Positions 6,438-14,234 of a stretch of DNA of 64,000 bases are shown here, piece by piece; position 1 is the first letter of the stretch; each line of letters starts with the position of its first letter. The notes under the pieces are model-generated. The model was not told the DNA's origin. It saw nothing but the letters and a program-made list of their open reading frames with translations, and searched no databases. The stretch is taken from IMG/VR virus record IMGVR_UViG_3300010397_000007, positions 1-64,000 of that record; one strand, written 5' to 3'. Made by a program: the position numbers and the translations under genes. This DNA is from a virus.

Positions 6438-7903
6438 TGGCAACCGCAACCTTAGATCGTATCTGGAGCCCTTATCAAGAGGCCATCTTCTCGTGGGCTG
6501 AGAAGGGTCAAGGCTCAGCAGTTATCGAAGCCGCAGCCGGCGCTGCTAAGAGTACGACGATCATTGAGGTAGCAAAACGTTTGCCATCCGATGACTCAAT
6601 CCTCTTCGTCGCGTTCAATAAGCGGATCGCTGACGACCTCAAACGCAAACTCCCTGCCTACATCTGCGCGATGACCCTTAACGCCCTCGGCTTCCGTGCA
6701 TGGCGATCCCACGTTGGTAAGAACGTTGAGGTAGATAGTTACAAGGTCACGGCTCTCATCAAGCAGATGTCGGACGATTCAAGCAGTGACTTCAGGAGTG
6801 GGGTTAAGAAGCTCGTTGACTTAGCAAAGCTGATGGGCATCGTACCCAATGGCATCGATGCGGCAGGTTTGGTGGACGATGATACCGAGACTTGGCGTTG
6901 GCTGATCGATGAGTATGATATCTTCTTCGGCCCTAACGAGAAGAAGGATTGGGCCATCGCTCTCGCCCGTCGTGTCCTCGCTGAGAATATTCGTCTCGGC
7001 TCACAAAAGATCGATTTCAACGATCAACTCTATCTCCCCGTCATCTTCGGCGCAGAGTTTACAAAGTATGATTGGGTCTTTGCGGACGAGGCCCAGGATA
7101 TAAGCAACCTACAACTCGAAATGTTGCGACGCTCCCTGGCCAAGAATGGCCGTTTCGTTGGCGTTGGCGATTCCGCGCAGGCCATTTACGGCTGGCGTGG
7201 GGCGAGCAGAGATGCGATTCCTAATTTGGGCCGCACGTTCGACGCTCAGAAGTTTCCTCTCTCCATTTCTTACCGTTGTCCCCGTTCGGTAGTGGCGCTG
7301 GCTAGGAAGTATAGCCAGAAGATTGAGCCTTGGGAGAAGGCAGCGGATGGAAAGGTTGAGGAGTTAGAAAGCTGGGTTCCTTCACTATTCGGCCCCACAG
7401 ATGTCATCCTCTGCCGTAACAACGCTCCCCTCGTCGCTATGGCGTTCAAGCTCATTCGGGCAGGGAAGCCCTGCAAGGTCTTAGGGAGAGACATTGGGAC
7501 AGGACTCGTTTCTCTGGTAAAGAGAATGCGGGCTATTTCCCTTGACGATTTGAAGGCCAAGCTTGACGCTCACGTTGACAGAGAACGTAAACGTTTAGTT
7601 GACGAACCTGAGAAGATAGTCTCCCTCTTAGATCGCGTCGATACGATACGGATATTCGTATCGGAGATGCCGTGGGGAACTAGCGTGGAGCAGCTTTGTT
7701 CAAAGATCGAGGGGATGTTCGCAGAGGATGGTCAAGAGGGGATGTTACTCCTTAGCACAATCCACAAAGGGAAAGGAATGGAGTGGCCGCGAGTCTTCAT
7801 TCTCGATCAACATTTAATTGGAATGCGAGAGCCGGAGCCTAACCTTTACTACGTTGCGGTAACGCGGGCCATGAAAGAGCTTTACTTTATCAACTCCAAA
7901 TGA
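6437..7903 (+). CDS. superfamily 1 (UvrD/PcrA-like) DNA helicase
   Basis: All main SF1A motifs are present: Q-like SPYQEAIFSW, motif I AAAGAAKSTT, motif II VFADEAQD, motif III VGDSAQAIYGWRGA, motif IV SISYRCPRSV, motif V LSTIHKGKGMEW and motif VI YYVAVTRAMKELYF. The GTG at 6437 overlaps the preceding stop and has GGAG 6 nt upstream; an in-frame TTG at 6425 is the alternative. The product has 488 residues, shorter than PcrA, with reduced 1B/2B regions. It probably unwinds DNA in replication or recombination. The frame continues open past the UGA stop (see 7904-8149). Confidence 0.9.
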   Translation: MATATLDRIWSPYQEAIFSWAEKGQGSAVIEAAAGAAKSTTIIEVAKRLPSDDSILFVAFNKRIADDLKRKLPAYICAMTLNALGFRAWRSHVGKNVEVDSYKVTALIKQMSDDSSSDFRSGVKKLVDLAKLMGIVPNGIDAAGLVDDDTETWRWLIDEYDIFFGPNEKKDWAIALARRVLAENIRLGSQKIDFNDQLYLPVIFGAEFTKYDWVFADEAQDISNLQLEMLRRSLAKNGRFVGVGDSAQAIYGWRGASRDAIPNLGRTFDAQKFPLSISYRCPRSVVALARKYSQKIEPWEKAADGKVEELESWVPSLFGPTDVILCRNNAPLVAMAFKLIRAGKPCKVLGRDIGTGLVSLVKRMRAISLDDLKAKLDAHVDRERKRLVDEPEKIVSLLDRVDTIRIFVSEMPWGTSVEQLCSKIEGMFAEDGQEGMLLLSTIHKGKGMEWPRVFILDQHLIGMREPEPNLYYVAVTRAMKELYFINSK

Positions 7904-8149
7904 CTGCCCCTCTTCAACAGCGACGACGACGCCAAGGCTATCGAGCAGCTTGAACGCATCGCTCCCTATTGGAGAGAGCATTTATGGGACGGAAAGGTTA
8001 TCGATCACATCTACGACATGCTTGACCGGCAGACGATGAAGAAGTGTTCGATTGAGAACTGTATGAATCCTGCGAGGAGAAGGGGAGTGTTGCTTTGTCA
8101 GAGTCATACGAAGTCACTAAGGAGACGAAATGTTAGAGGCTCTAAATGA
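7904..8149 (+). CDS. in-frame extension after the helicase UGA stop, zinc-finger-like
   Basis: After the UGA (followed by C) the helicase frame stays open for 81 codons and looks coding: acidic start (NSDDDAKAIEQLERIAPYWR), a helical middle, then a Cys/His cluster KCSIENCMNPARRRG...CQSH with four metal ligands. No ATG, GTG or TTG lies near its beginning; the first ATG is at 8018, without a Shine-Dalgarno. It may be a readthrough extension, a gene with a CTG or other weak start, or a former C-terminal domain separated by a nonsense mutation. Confidence 0.5.
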   Translation: MPLFNSDDDAKAIEQLERIAPYWREHLWDGKVIDHIYDMLDRQTMKKCSIENCMNPARRRGVLLCQSHTKSLRRRNVRGSK

Positions 8150-8399
8150 CGACCAATTTGTAGAGCTATTCGCCAAGGAGATGAAGCGGAGACAGCATGT
8201 TGGCTTGATCTGCTGCATCATGGACACCCAATCCCTGTTCATCGGCTGCTACCCGAAGGAGTGGAAGGACATGAATAACATGCCCCTTCACGAGCAACTA
8301 AACCTACTCGCTGCTTACACCTCGATTACGGAAGAGAAGCAGAGATATGTGATCGATGAAGTACCGAAATTTGAAATAACCCGAGGAGGAAAGAAGTGA
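8130..8399 (+). CDS. hypothetical protein
   Basis: The 89-residue acidic protein (MLEALNDDQFVELFAKEMKR...) begins with a strong AAGGAGACGAA spacing before ATG 8130. It resembles a small alpha/beta protein with two adjacent Cys residues in LICCIMD. It overlaps the next GTG start (GTGA). No family is recognised. Confidence 0.55.
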   Translation: MLEALNDDQFVELFAKEMKRRQHVGLICCIMDTQSLFIGCYPKEWKDMNNMPLHEQLNLLAAYTSITEEKQRYVIDEVPKFEITRGGKK

Positions 8400-8737
8400 A
8401 ACAAATTGTCTTACTGTTAACCCTATCTACCTTGGCGTTCGCAGCCGATACGCCGAAGCCTGAAAACAAGCCCGAGCCTACGGGCTACGCCATCCCCACA
8501 GCCGACTCCCTTGCCATTCGCGAGGCCCAGGTTGCTTACCTCCGCGCCAAAAGTGACACGACTCAAGCGCAGGCGAACGAGCAAGCCGCGCTCCAACGTC
8601 TTGTGGCCCTAGCTGCCGACGCAATAAAGCATGCCGGCGCTGACCCTGAGAAGTTCCAACTGAATGAAGAGGGCGGGAAGTTTGTTATTAAGGCGATCCC
8701 TCTCCCAGAGGCTCCGAAGAAAGAGGAAAAGAAATGA
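8396..8737 (+). CDS. exported helical protein
   Basis: A signal peptide (MKQIVLLLTLSTLAFA) precedes a Pro/Lys-rich spacer and an Ala/Gln-rich helix (SLAIREAQVAYLRAKSD and following), consistent with a short periplasmic coiled coil. It overlaps neighbours by 4 nt on each side. The role is unknown, but it adds to the many envelope-directed products of this phage. Confidence 0.55.
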   Translation: MKQIVLLLTLSTLAFAADTPKPENKPEPTGYAIPTADSLAIREAQVAYLRAKSDTTQAQANEQAALQRLVALAADAIKHAGADPEKFQLNEEGGKFVIKAIPLPEAPKKEEKK

Positions 8738-8973
8738 AATTCAATATCTCCCGCGTCATCTCAAATACCAAGGGCGTAACCCTTCTCCCCGTCTCCGAGA
8801 ATGGCATCTACGCTGACTATTACGAGACGAAGACGGAGAACAATATGGGCATTGACACTACCCAGATCGAGTTCTACGTCCGCAACGAAACGGGATGGTT
8901 CTTCAAGGACATCGAAGAAGTCAAGATTGCAACAATGTTGCTAATCGGTGACTTTATCGTGGAGAGGGCATGA
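8734..8973 (+). CDS. hypothetical small protein
   Basis: The 79-residue product overlaps both neighbours by 4 nt. It is mixed beta/alpha with several aromatics (IYADYYETKTE, TGWFFKDIEEV). No domain is recognised. Confidence 0.5.
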   Translation: MKFNISRVISNTKGVTLLPVSENGIYADYYETKTENNMGIDTTQIEFYVRNETGWFFKDIEEVKIATMLLIGDFIVERA

Positions 8974-9212
8974 CCGCTCTCTCCGATTACAAGACTCACA
9001 ACGGCACCTCGCTCCAAGCCCTTGCTGATTTCCTACTTGAGCAATGTGCTCAGGGGGGTTGTCGGGGGATATTTCTCATCGTCAAGCCTGAGGGTGGGGT
9101 ATCGATCGTGACCAATGTGAAGGGGCAATTGCTCCCCGATGTGTTGGATGGGATGGCCCTAGAGATGAGGATGTCGTTGGCTACGGAGAAGAAGGCAGAG
9201 GAGCCCTCCTAA
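8970..9212 (+). CDS. hypothetical small protein
   Basis: The 80-residue protein has a helix with two Cys (LLEQCAQGGCRG), then a beta-hairpin-like stretch (GIFLIVKPEGGVSIVTNV). It starts on a 4-nt overlap and ends one base before the glycosylase-exonuclease gene. Confidence 0.5.
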   Translation: MTALSDYKTHNGTSLQALADFLLEQCAQGGCRGIFLIVKPEGGVSIVTNVKGQLLPDVLDGMALEMRMSLATEKKAEEPS

Positions 9213-9213
9213 C

Positions 9214-10338
9214 GTGCAAGGCCCAATCGCGCAAGCCCTCTCGGCTAGACTGGGCCAACCCTCTCAGCATCCCCTCGTCTCTCAGGGATTCAGCCCTAAC
9301 ATCGTTGAACCCTTTGGGAATAATAGCCTCGGCATAATGATCGTCGGCGAAGCCCCAGGGGAACAGGAAGACGATAGCGGCCAACCTTTTGCCCCGTGGG
9401 CTCCAGCCGGCTCCGTCCTCGCTGCCGCAATCCGTAGAGCTGGTTGCCGTCGTGAGCAATTCGTAATCACCAACGTCGTCCCTGCTAGGCCTCCGAAGAA
9501 CTGGCTAGAAGGCGCTCCTTGGGAGGCGGAGGCGATTAGCTGGGGCCTTGAGCATCTTGACGAGGCTGTGAGGGTGTATAAGCCTCGCGCCATAGTGGCG
9601 CTAGGTAGCATTGCGAGCCGGGTAACGACGGGATTAAGCGGCAGTAAGTTAGGCGTATCCCATCTCAGCGGCTACGCCATTCCATCCCCTCGATATAGCA
9701 TCCCCGTCATCCCCTGCTTCCATCCATCCTTCCTCCGTCGTGGCGCGATGGCTCTGCTTGGAGTCATGGTTAATGCTCTAAGGAAAGCGAAGAAGGTCGC
9801 GGCGGGGCAGATTATATGCGTAGAGCCCCCGGTGGATAGCCCTCCTGAAGGCTACATCTTGCATCCTGACCCCAGCGTTGCTGAGTCATTTTTGCGTGAC
9901 GCCAAAGAAGCAAAATATATTTCCTTCGATATTGAGACCCCTTATTCGACAGATGAGGAGAGCGCGGAAGAAGTAGAAGAAGAACATCGCATAAAGTCGA
10001 TTCAGTTCTCTTTGGCGCAAAGCAGTGGAATATTTATGCCTTGGCGTGACGATTTCATTCCCATTGCGAAAGAAATCTTGGCATTACCGAGACCGAAACT
10101 TGGATGGAATATTTGGCATTTTGACAACCCAGTCCTTTATGAGCACAGTTGCAAAATCGCTGGCGAACAACACGACTTGATTTGGGCTTGGCATCACTTA
10201 CAGCCCGATTTGCCGAGAGGGTTGCAGTTTGCTGCCGGCCAGTTGGGTTGGCCGTATCCATGGAAGCATCTTAGCGGCTCCGATCAGGAATTTTACGGAA
10301 TTGTGGACGTGGAGGTACTCCAATGGATGGTTGCTTAA
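9214..10338 (+). CDS. uracil-DNA glycosylase fused to the 3'-5' exonuclease part of DNA polymerase
   Basis: Residues about 1-195 form a family 4/5-type uracil-DNA glycosylase: IMIVGEAPGEQEDDSGQPF (42-60), ITNVVPARPP, and the HPSF loop (PCFHPSFLRRG). Residues about 220-370 are a DnaQ-like exonuclease: YISFDIETP (Exo I), KLGWNIWHFDNPVL (Exo II) and YGIVDVEVLQW (Exo III, Y-x3-D). The frame then stops where a family A polymerase should continue; the polymerase resumes at 10780, beyond an HNH gene. This is the N-terminal piece of a split UDG-Exo-Pol protein. GTG start at 9214. Confidence 0.85.
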   Translation: MQGPIAQALSARLGQPSQHPLVSQGFSPNIVEPFGNNSLGIMIVGEAPGEQEDDSGQPFAPWAPAGSVLAAAIRRAGCRREQFVITNVVPARPPKNWLEGAPWEAEAISWGLEHLDEAVRVYKPRAIVALGSIASRVTTGLSGSKLGVSHLSGYAIPSPRYSIPVIPCFHPSFLRRGAMALLGVMVNALRKAKKVAAGQIICVEPPVDSPPEGYILHPDPSVAESFLRDAKEAKYISFDIETPYSTDEESAEEVEEEHRIKSIQFSLAQSSGIFMPWRDDFIPIAKEILALPRPKLGWNIWHFDNPVLYEHSCKIAGEQHDLIWAWHHLQPDLPRGLQFAAGQLGWPYPWKHLSGSDQEFYGIVDVEVLQWMVA

Positions 10339-10793
10339 TACCTCTTGGCCGAAAAGGTTTTGCAATTGTTGATTCAGAAGATTACGAACGTGCTATGCAA
10401 TACAGTTGGGTTATGGTTCCAAAACGTCGTCGCCTATACGCAAGAAGAGAATGGCGCATTGGAAATAGGCTGCGCCGTTACGAGTATCTACATAGTTTTA
10501 TTATGCGTTCACGCGAGCAAATAGATCACCGAAATCTTGACGGACTTGATTGTAGAAAAGCTAACCTGCGTTTTGCGACCGCGCAACAAAATGCGGCCAA
10601 TAAGGAGCGGCGTCCCGGAGGTTCCAGTAAATACAAGGGAGTGTATTGGTCAAAGTCAATAAACCGTTGGGTTGCGCGACTAAGAACTAAGCACCTCTGT
10701 TCATCTACAAACGAAGAAGATGCGGCGAGAGCATACGACGAGGCAGCCCTAAAAATGTATGGGGAGTTTGCGAGGACAAATGGGTTTGTTTGA
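10323..10793 (+). CDS. HNH homing endonuclease with AP2-like DNA-binding domain
   Basis: The 156-residue protein has an HNH segment (YLHSFIMRSREQIDHRNLDG then DCRKANLRFAT) and a C-terminal AP2/ERF-like module (SKYKGVYWSKSINRWVARLR...AYDEAALKMYGEFARTN). Such proteins cut unoccupied alleles and spread their genes. It starts inside the last codons of the exonuclease piece and ends inside the polymerase piece, so it occupies the whole insertion of about 460 bp. No space is left for a group I intron. Confidence 0.9.
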   Translation: MDGCLIPLGRKGFAIVDSEDYERAMQYSWVMVPKRRRLYARREWRIGNRLRRYEYLHSFIMRSREQIDHRNLDGLDCRKANLRFATAQQNAANKERRPGGSSKYKGVYWSKSINRWVARLRTKHLCSSTNEEDAARAYDEAALKMYGEFARTNGFV

Positions 10794-12228
10794 GCGAATG
10801 CAAAAGGCCAACATTTATAGGGGCTATTTGCAACATGTGGTTAAATTAAATCCTGTGTTAGAGCGGGTTTCTGCTAGAGGCATGCCTGTAAATCAGGAAG
10901 GTTTTGATTCTGTTGTCGCCCGTCTCCGTGGTGATTACATGGCGGAGAAGGAGAAGATGCAAAGCCTCGTGCCTGACGAGATTAAAGCAAAGAAGGTTTA
11001 CAAGAAGACCCCAAAGGCAAGGCTCGAAGAGTGTACACAAGTTGACGGAGTTTGGGTACGTACTCTACCTTGGACTCCTTCGAACAAGGGCCTCTGCGCT
11101 TACATTCGCCACCGTGGCCTCAAGGTTCCAAAGAACTTGAAGACCGAGAAGGACACGACGGCGGCGATCGAGATTGCCCGTCTCTCGCGAAAGACGAAGG
11201 ATCCACTCTATGGAGCCGTGATTCAATACCGTAAGGCTCAAACCGTCCTAACCAACCATGTAAAGAATTGGAAACCTGGGCCTGACCAACGAGTTCATAC
11301 ATCTTTCTATTTCGACCCTGCTACAGGCCAACTATCCTCTCGCCGTCCGAACGTTCAAAACGCCCCAAAGCACGACGATCCCGAGTTCGGAGGCTACGCC
11401 AAAGTTTTCCGTTCCATGATTAAGGCTCGTGAGGGGCATACGATTCTTGAGTTCGACTTCAAGTCCTTCCACGCTCAGACTCTCGCTTTCGAGAGTGAAG
11501 ACAAGGACTACCTCCGTCTCGCCAAGCTTGACATCCATTCCTTCCTCGCATCTCATCTCGTCCACGACCCGAAGGCCGGAGGCTGTCTCGCTTGGTCGGA
11601 TGATGAGCTTCGAGAGTACCTAGCTTGGATCAAGAAGAATCACAAGTTCGTCCGTGACTATAAGGCAAAGCGAGCCATTCTTGGCTACGGCTTTGGCATG
11701 GGCTATCGCAAGCTCTACGACATGAATCGTGAGTCCTTCGACGGGCAGAAGGACGCCAAGAATACCCTCGACATGCTTGACTCTGTCTTTCCCGTGACGA
11801 AAAAATGGCGGGAGACGATACGGCATAAGGCTAACGATCAAGGTTACCTGATCTCCCGTCACGGGTACATTCGTTACTTCTGGGAAGTCTTCAGAGAGAG
11901 GAACGATGGCTGGACGCCAGGAGATGACAGCGAGGCCGCTGTAGCGTTCCTGCCGGCGAATGACGCCTTCGGGGAGATTAAGGATCGAATGCTTACGATC
12001 GCAGAGCGGGGACTCGACGAACGCTATGGCCTCATCAATAACGTCCACGACTCCCTTTTGTTCGAATGCCCCGACCCTTTAGTCGAGGAGGCGGTTGGCA
12101 CAATCAAGCCCCTCATGGAGAGCCGCTCGCAAGTCCTTATTTCTCCTAAGGTTGCACCGCTGGGTTTAAGCGTTGAAGTAGATGTCCAAGCAGGCCGTGA
12201 CTGGGCCAGCCTGCGGGGAGTCGCGTAA
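10780..12228 (+). CDS. family A DNA polymerase, polymerase domain piece
   Basis: The 482-residue piece starts MGLFERMQKANIYRG, which matches the helix that follows Exo III in Pol I-like proteins. It contains motif A (FDFKSFHAQTLAFES), motif B/O-helix (RAILGYGFGMGYRKLYD) and motif C (NNVHDSLLFE, with Ser after the catalytic Asp where Glu is usual). ATG 10780 has GAGG just upstream; an in-frame ATG at 10759 is the alternative. It must work with the exonuclease piece encoded at 9214-10338, which is in the same frame, so both come from one ancestral gene split by HNH insertion. Confidence 0.85.
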   Translation: MGLFERMQKANIYRGYLQHVVKLNPVLERVSARGMPVNQEGFDSVVARLRGDYMAEKEKMQSLVPDEIKAKKVYKKTPKARLEECTQVDGVWVRTLPWTPSNKGLCAYIRHRGLKVPKNLKTEKDTTAAIEIARLSRKTKDPLYGAVIQYRKAQTVLTNHVKNWKPGPDQRVHTSFYFDPATGQLSSRRPNVQNAPKHDDPEFGGYAKVFRSMIKAREGHTILEFDFKSFHAQTLAFESEDKDYLRLAKLDIHSFLASHLVHDPKAGGCLAWSDDELREYLAWIKKNHKFVRDYKAKRAILGYGFGMGYRKLYDMNRESFDGQKDAKNTLDMLDSVFPVTKKWRETIRHKANDQGYLISRHGYIRYFWEVFRERNDGWTPGDDSEAAVAFLPANDAFGEIKDRMLTIAERGLDERYGLINNVHDSLLFECPDPLVEEAVGTIKPLMESRSQVLISPKVAPLGLSVEVDVQAGRDWASLRGVA

Positions 12229-12237
12229 AATATATGT

Positions 12238-12405
12238 ATGCCCTCTCCCTCAGACACGTACCCCCACGATATCCCTGCGGACTTCTTCGACCCTTTGAGG
12301 ACGTTATACCATCCTCCAGACGAAGCGTGTTCGCCTGACGAAATTGAGACGAAAAGGAAGATTTATGTTGACAATAGTGTAACGCTTAGAGTACCTTTAG
12401 GTTAA
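12238..12405 (+). CDS. short acidic hypothetical protein
   Basis: A 55-residue frame from ATG 12238 (MPSPSDTYPHDIPADFFDPL...) lies in the gap between polymerase and phosphoesterase. GGGGAG lies 17 nt upstream, which is far. The composition looks coding but no family is recognised. Confidence 0.4.
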   Translation: MPSPSDTYPHDIPADFFDPLRTLYHPPDEACSPDEIETKRKIYVDNSVTLRVPLG

Positions 12406-12409
12406 CTTA

Positions 12410-13471
12410 ATGGACAACAAATTGAAAGCGAATTTGACGAAGGCTGCGGCCACCAGCGCCATGCAAGAGATGGAAGACCGAGTAGCCCACTATAAAGCTA
12501 AGGCAGAATTGGCCGAAAGTATACTCGGCAAATTGCGAAAAGAGCGTGGTGGACTCCGCGAGATGATGTCCCAATTAACCTCCGCAGTGGCCGCCGCCGA
12601 TCCTTGGGATCGCGTCAAATATTACCCAGGTGACCCTTCCCGTACGCCCGTGTCCGCCGTTGTCAAACTTTCCGATTGGCATATCGGGGAAGTCATTGAG
12701 AAGGGTGAGACGGAAGGTTTCGGAGAGTTCAATTGGGCGATCGCACAGAAGCGAGTGTTCTTTATTGCCGAGAAGTTGATCGAGTGGACAAACATGCATC
12801 GTATTGCTGGGTTCCCGATTGACGAACTTGTAATCCTCTCGGAAGCCGACCTCGTCAGCGGGAATATCCATTACGAGCTTGAAGTCACAAATGAATTCCC
12901 GGTCACGGTGGCGACAGCGAACGCCGGCCTACTCCTCGCCGAATTCACCTCCCGCGTGGCGGGGCATTTTAAGCGCGTAGTGCTCTCTGAAATATCTGCT
13001 GATAACCATGGTCGCCTGACACGCAAGAATCAAGCCAAGCAGGGTGGCCTTAATAACTACTCCTTCCTCGCTCACACGATTGCAAATCAAAGTTTAGTGA
13101 AGCATGAGAATGTGAAGATCCTTGCCCATGAGGGAATTAAGGGACTCGTCTCAATTCAGAAGAAAATATTCCTGACTCAACATGGCCATGGGATCCTTAG
13201 CGCCTTGGGCATCCCATATTATGGGCTGGAAAGAGCCCGCGCCAGGGAAGCTGTCAAACGCTCCCGCACGGACAAAGAGTTCGATTACATCTCAACGGCG
13301 CACTATCACGTACCGGCCATTCTCAGCGAGAACATTTACATGAATGGCTCGTTGTCAGGGACGACGGAGTTCGATCACATGCAGGGTCGTCACGCGAAGC
13401 CATCACAAGTGAGTTTCATGGTTCATCCGAAGCATGGGCCATTCGATTTCACAGCTTGGAAACTTTCATAA
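12410..13471 (+). CDS. calcineurin-like phosphoesterase (SbcD-like nuclease or phosphatase)
   Basis: After an N-terminal coiled coil (about 1-65) the 353-residue protein shows the metallophosphoesterase ligands in order: KLSDWHIGE (DxH), LSEADLVSGN, SADNHGR (the GNH(E/D) position), LTQHGHG and STAHYHVP (HxH). Such enzymes use two metals to cleave phosphodiesters, and phage members are usually annotated as DNA repair exonucleases. It follows the DNA polymerase, consistent with DNA metabolism. Confidence 0.75.
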   Translation: MDNKLKANLTKAAATSAMQEMEDRVAHYKAKAELAESILGKLRKERGGLREMMSQLTSAVAAADPWDRVKYYPGDPSRTPVSAVVKLSDWHIGEVIEKGETEGFGEFNWAIAQKRVFFIAEKLIEWTNMHRIAGFPIDELVILSEADLVSGNIHYELEVTNEFPVTVATANAGLLLAEFTSRVAGHFKRVVLSEISADNHGRLTRKNQAKQGGLNNYSFLAHTIANQSLVKHENVKILAHEGIKGLVSIQKKIFLTQHGHGILSALGIPYYGLERARAREAVKRSRTDKEFDYISTAHYHVPAILSENIYMNGSLSGTTEFDHMQGRHAKPSQVSFMVHPKHGPFDFTAWKLS

Positions 13472-13602
13472 TGCTCCGTGACCAACTTCACATCCTTCGC
13501 GAACGCAAGCGCCTTGGTGAGAGCGATCGCAAGTTAGCAACCTACTTCGGATGCTCGGTGGGGTTCATAAAGGAACTGCTCCTTGCAATCGAAAAGAGGT
13601 AG
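13471..13602 (+). CDS. 43-residue HTH-like protein
   Basis: The frame from ATG 13471 overlaps the upstream stop (TAATG). The peptide reads LRERKRLGESDRKLATYFGC then SVGFIKELLLAIEKR, a helix-turn-helix-like pattern (helix, 'KLATYFGCS' turn, recognition helix). It may be a tiny DNA-binding protein. It overlaps the next gene by 20 nt. Confidence 0.45.
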   Translation: MLRDQLHILRERKRLGESDRKLATYFGCSVGFIKELLLAIEKR

Positions 13603-13807
13603 CGGGGCTGAAGCGTTAAGTAATGTCGTTATCGGTTGGATCATAAATCTGATCGTTTTCAAATATATCCCACCGTTCCTAGGCTTCAGACTCTCAATGA
13701 AGCAGAACGTCGTGATGGGAGTTATTGGAACTGTTGTATCACTGCTACGCAGCTACGCAATTAGACGTACCTTCAATCGCCATGAAAAAGATATTCGACA
13801 AAATTAA
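13583..13807 (+). CDS. small membrane protein of the DUF7220-like type
   Basis: The 74-residue product (TTG start) follows the pattern I associate with a widespread small phage membrane family: QSKRGSGAEALSNVVIGW, hydrophobic stretch, PPFLGF, second hydrophobic stretch, and the end SLLRSYAIRRTFN. Two TM helices are predicted. The role of this family is unknown. The family number is from memory. Confidence 0.6.
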   Translation: MQSKRGSGAEALSNVVIGWIINLIVFKYIPPFLGFRLSMKQNVVMGVIGTVVSLLRSYAIRRTFNRHEKDIRQN

Positions 13808-14006
13808 CGCAAGATTTGAAGCCCCGCCGATTGTCTCTGGCCCAAACGTTTTCAAGGTAGCGGAGTATGCCAAGAGTGTTGGGTTAAAGTACAGCGCTGC
13901 CCGCAATCGTCTCCACAAGCTTGTTCAACAAGGAATCCTTCGTAAGGTCAGAATCCCTGGCGAGTACGGCCCCCGCGAAGGCTACGAATACATCGCAAAG
14001 GACTGA
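13782..14006 (+). CDS. winged-helix DNA-binding protein
   Basis: Starting at ATG 13782, the 74-residue protein has a winged-helix pattern: VFKVAEYAKSVGLKYSAARN, NRLHKLVQQGILRKVR, then a wing (GEYGPREGYEYIA). It overlaps the membrane protein gene by 26 nt. A longer in-frame start at 13725 would add a sequence unlike the family. Possible transcriptional regulator of the early genes. Confidence 0.55.
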   Translation: MKKIFDKINARFEAPPIVSGPNVFKVAEYAKSVGLKYSAARNRLHKLVQQGILRKVRIPGEYGPREGYEYIAKD

Positions 14007-14009
14007 CTA

Positions 14010-14234
14010 GTGGACGGACGCGGGGAGATATTTCTGTGGCGATTGGTCGTGAGGCAAGCGCAAATAGATGCCCGAATTGGCGAAGGCCATCAACGCTATC
14101 TCGCTCGCCGTTGGCTTACGACTACTTCGCGTTCTTTCGTGGCAGTCTGCGCTTACGCTGGGCTTAACAGGGCGGAGACGGAAATCTTACAAGAGAAGAT
14201 GAGGAAGAAATGGAACCCACACAAATCATCGTAG
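14010..14234 (+). CDS. hypothetical helical protein
   Basis: The 74-residue product starts at GTG with AAGGA 8 nt upstream. It contains ARRWLTTTSRSFVAVCAYAG, a pattern (WL x5-6 F xx VC xx AG) found in several short phage proteins of unknown function. It overlaps the kinase gene by 25 nt. Confidence 0.5.
   Translation: MDGRGEIFLWRLVVRQAQIDARIGEGHQRYLARRWLTTTSRSFVAVCAYAGLNRAETEILQEKMRKKWNPHKSS

Noticed and set aside
10327-10790. Group I intron in the polymerase gene
   Set aside because: The insertion of about 460 bp is fully occupied by the HNH reading frame, so a ribozyme core does not fit.
11620-12048. Long minus-strand open frame inside the DNA polymerase
   Set aside because: It is the antisense of conserved polymerase motifs B and C; no ribosome site.
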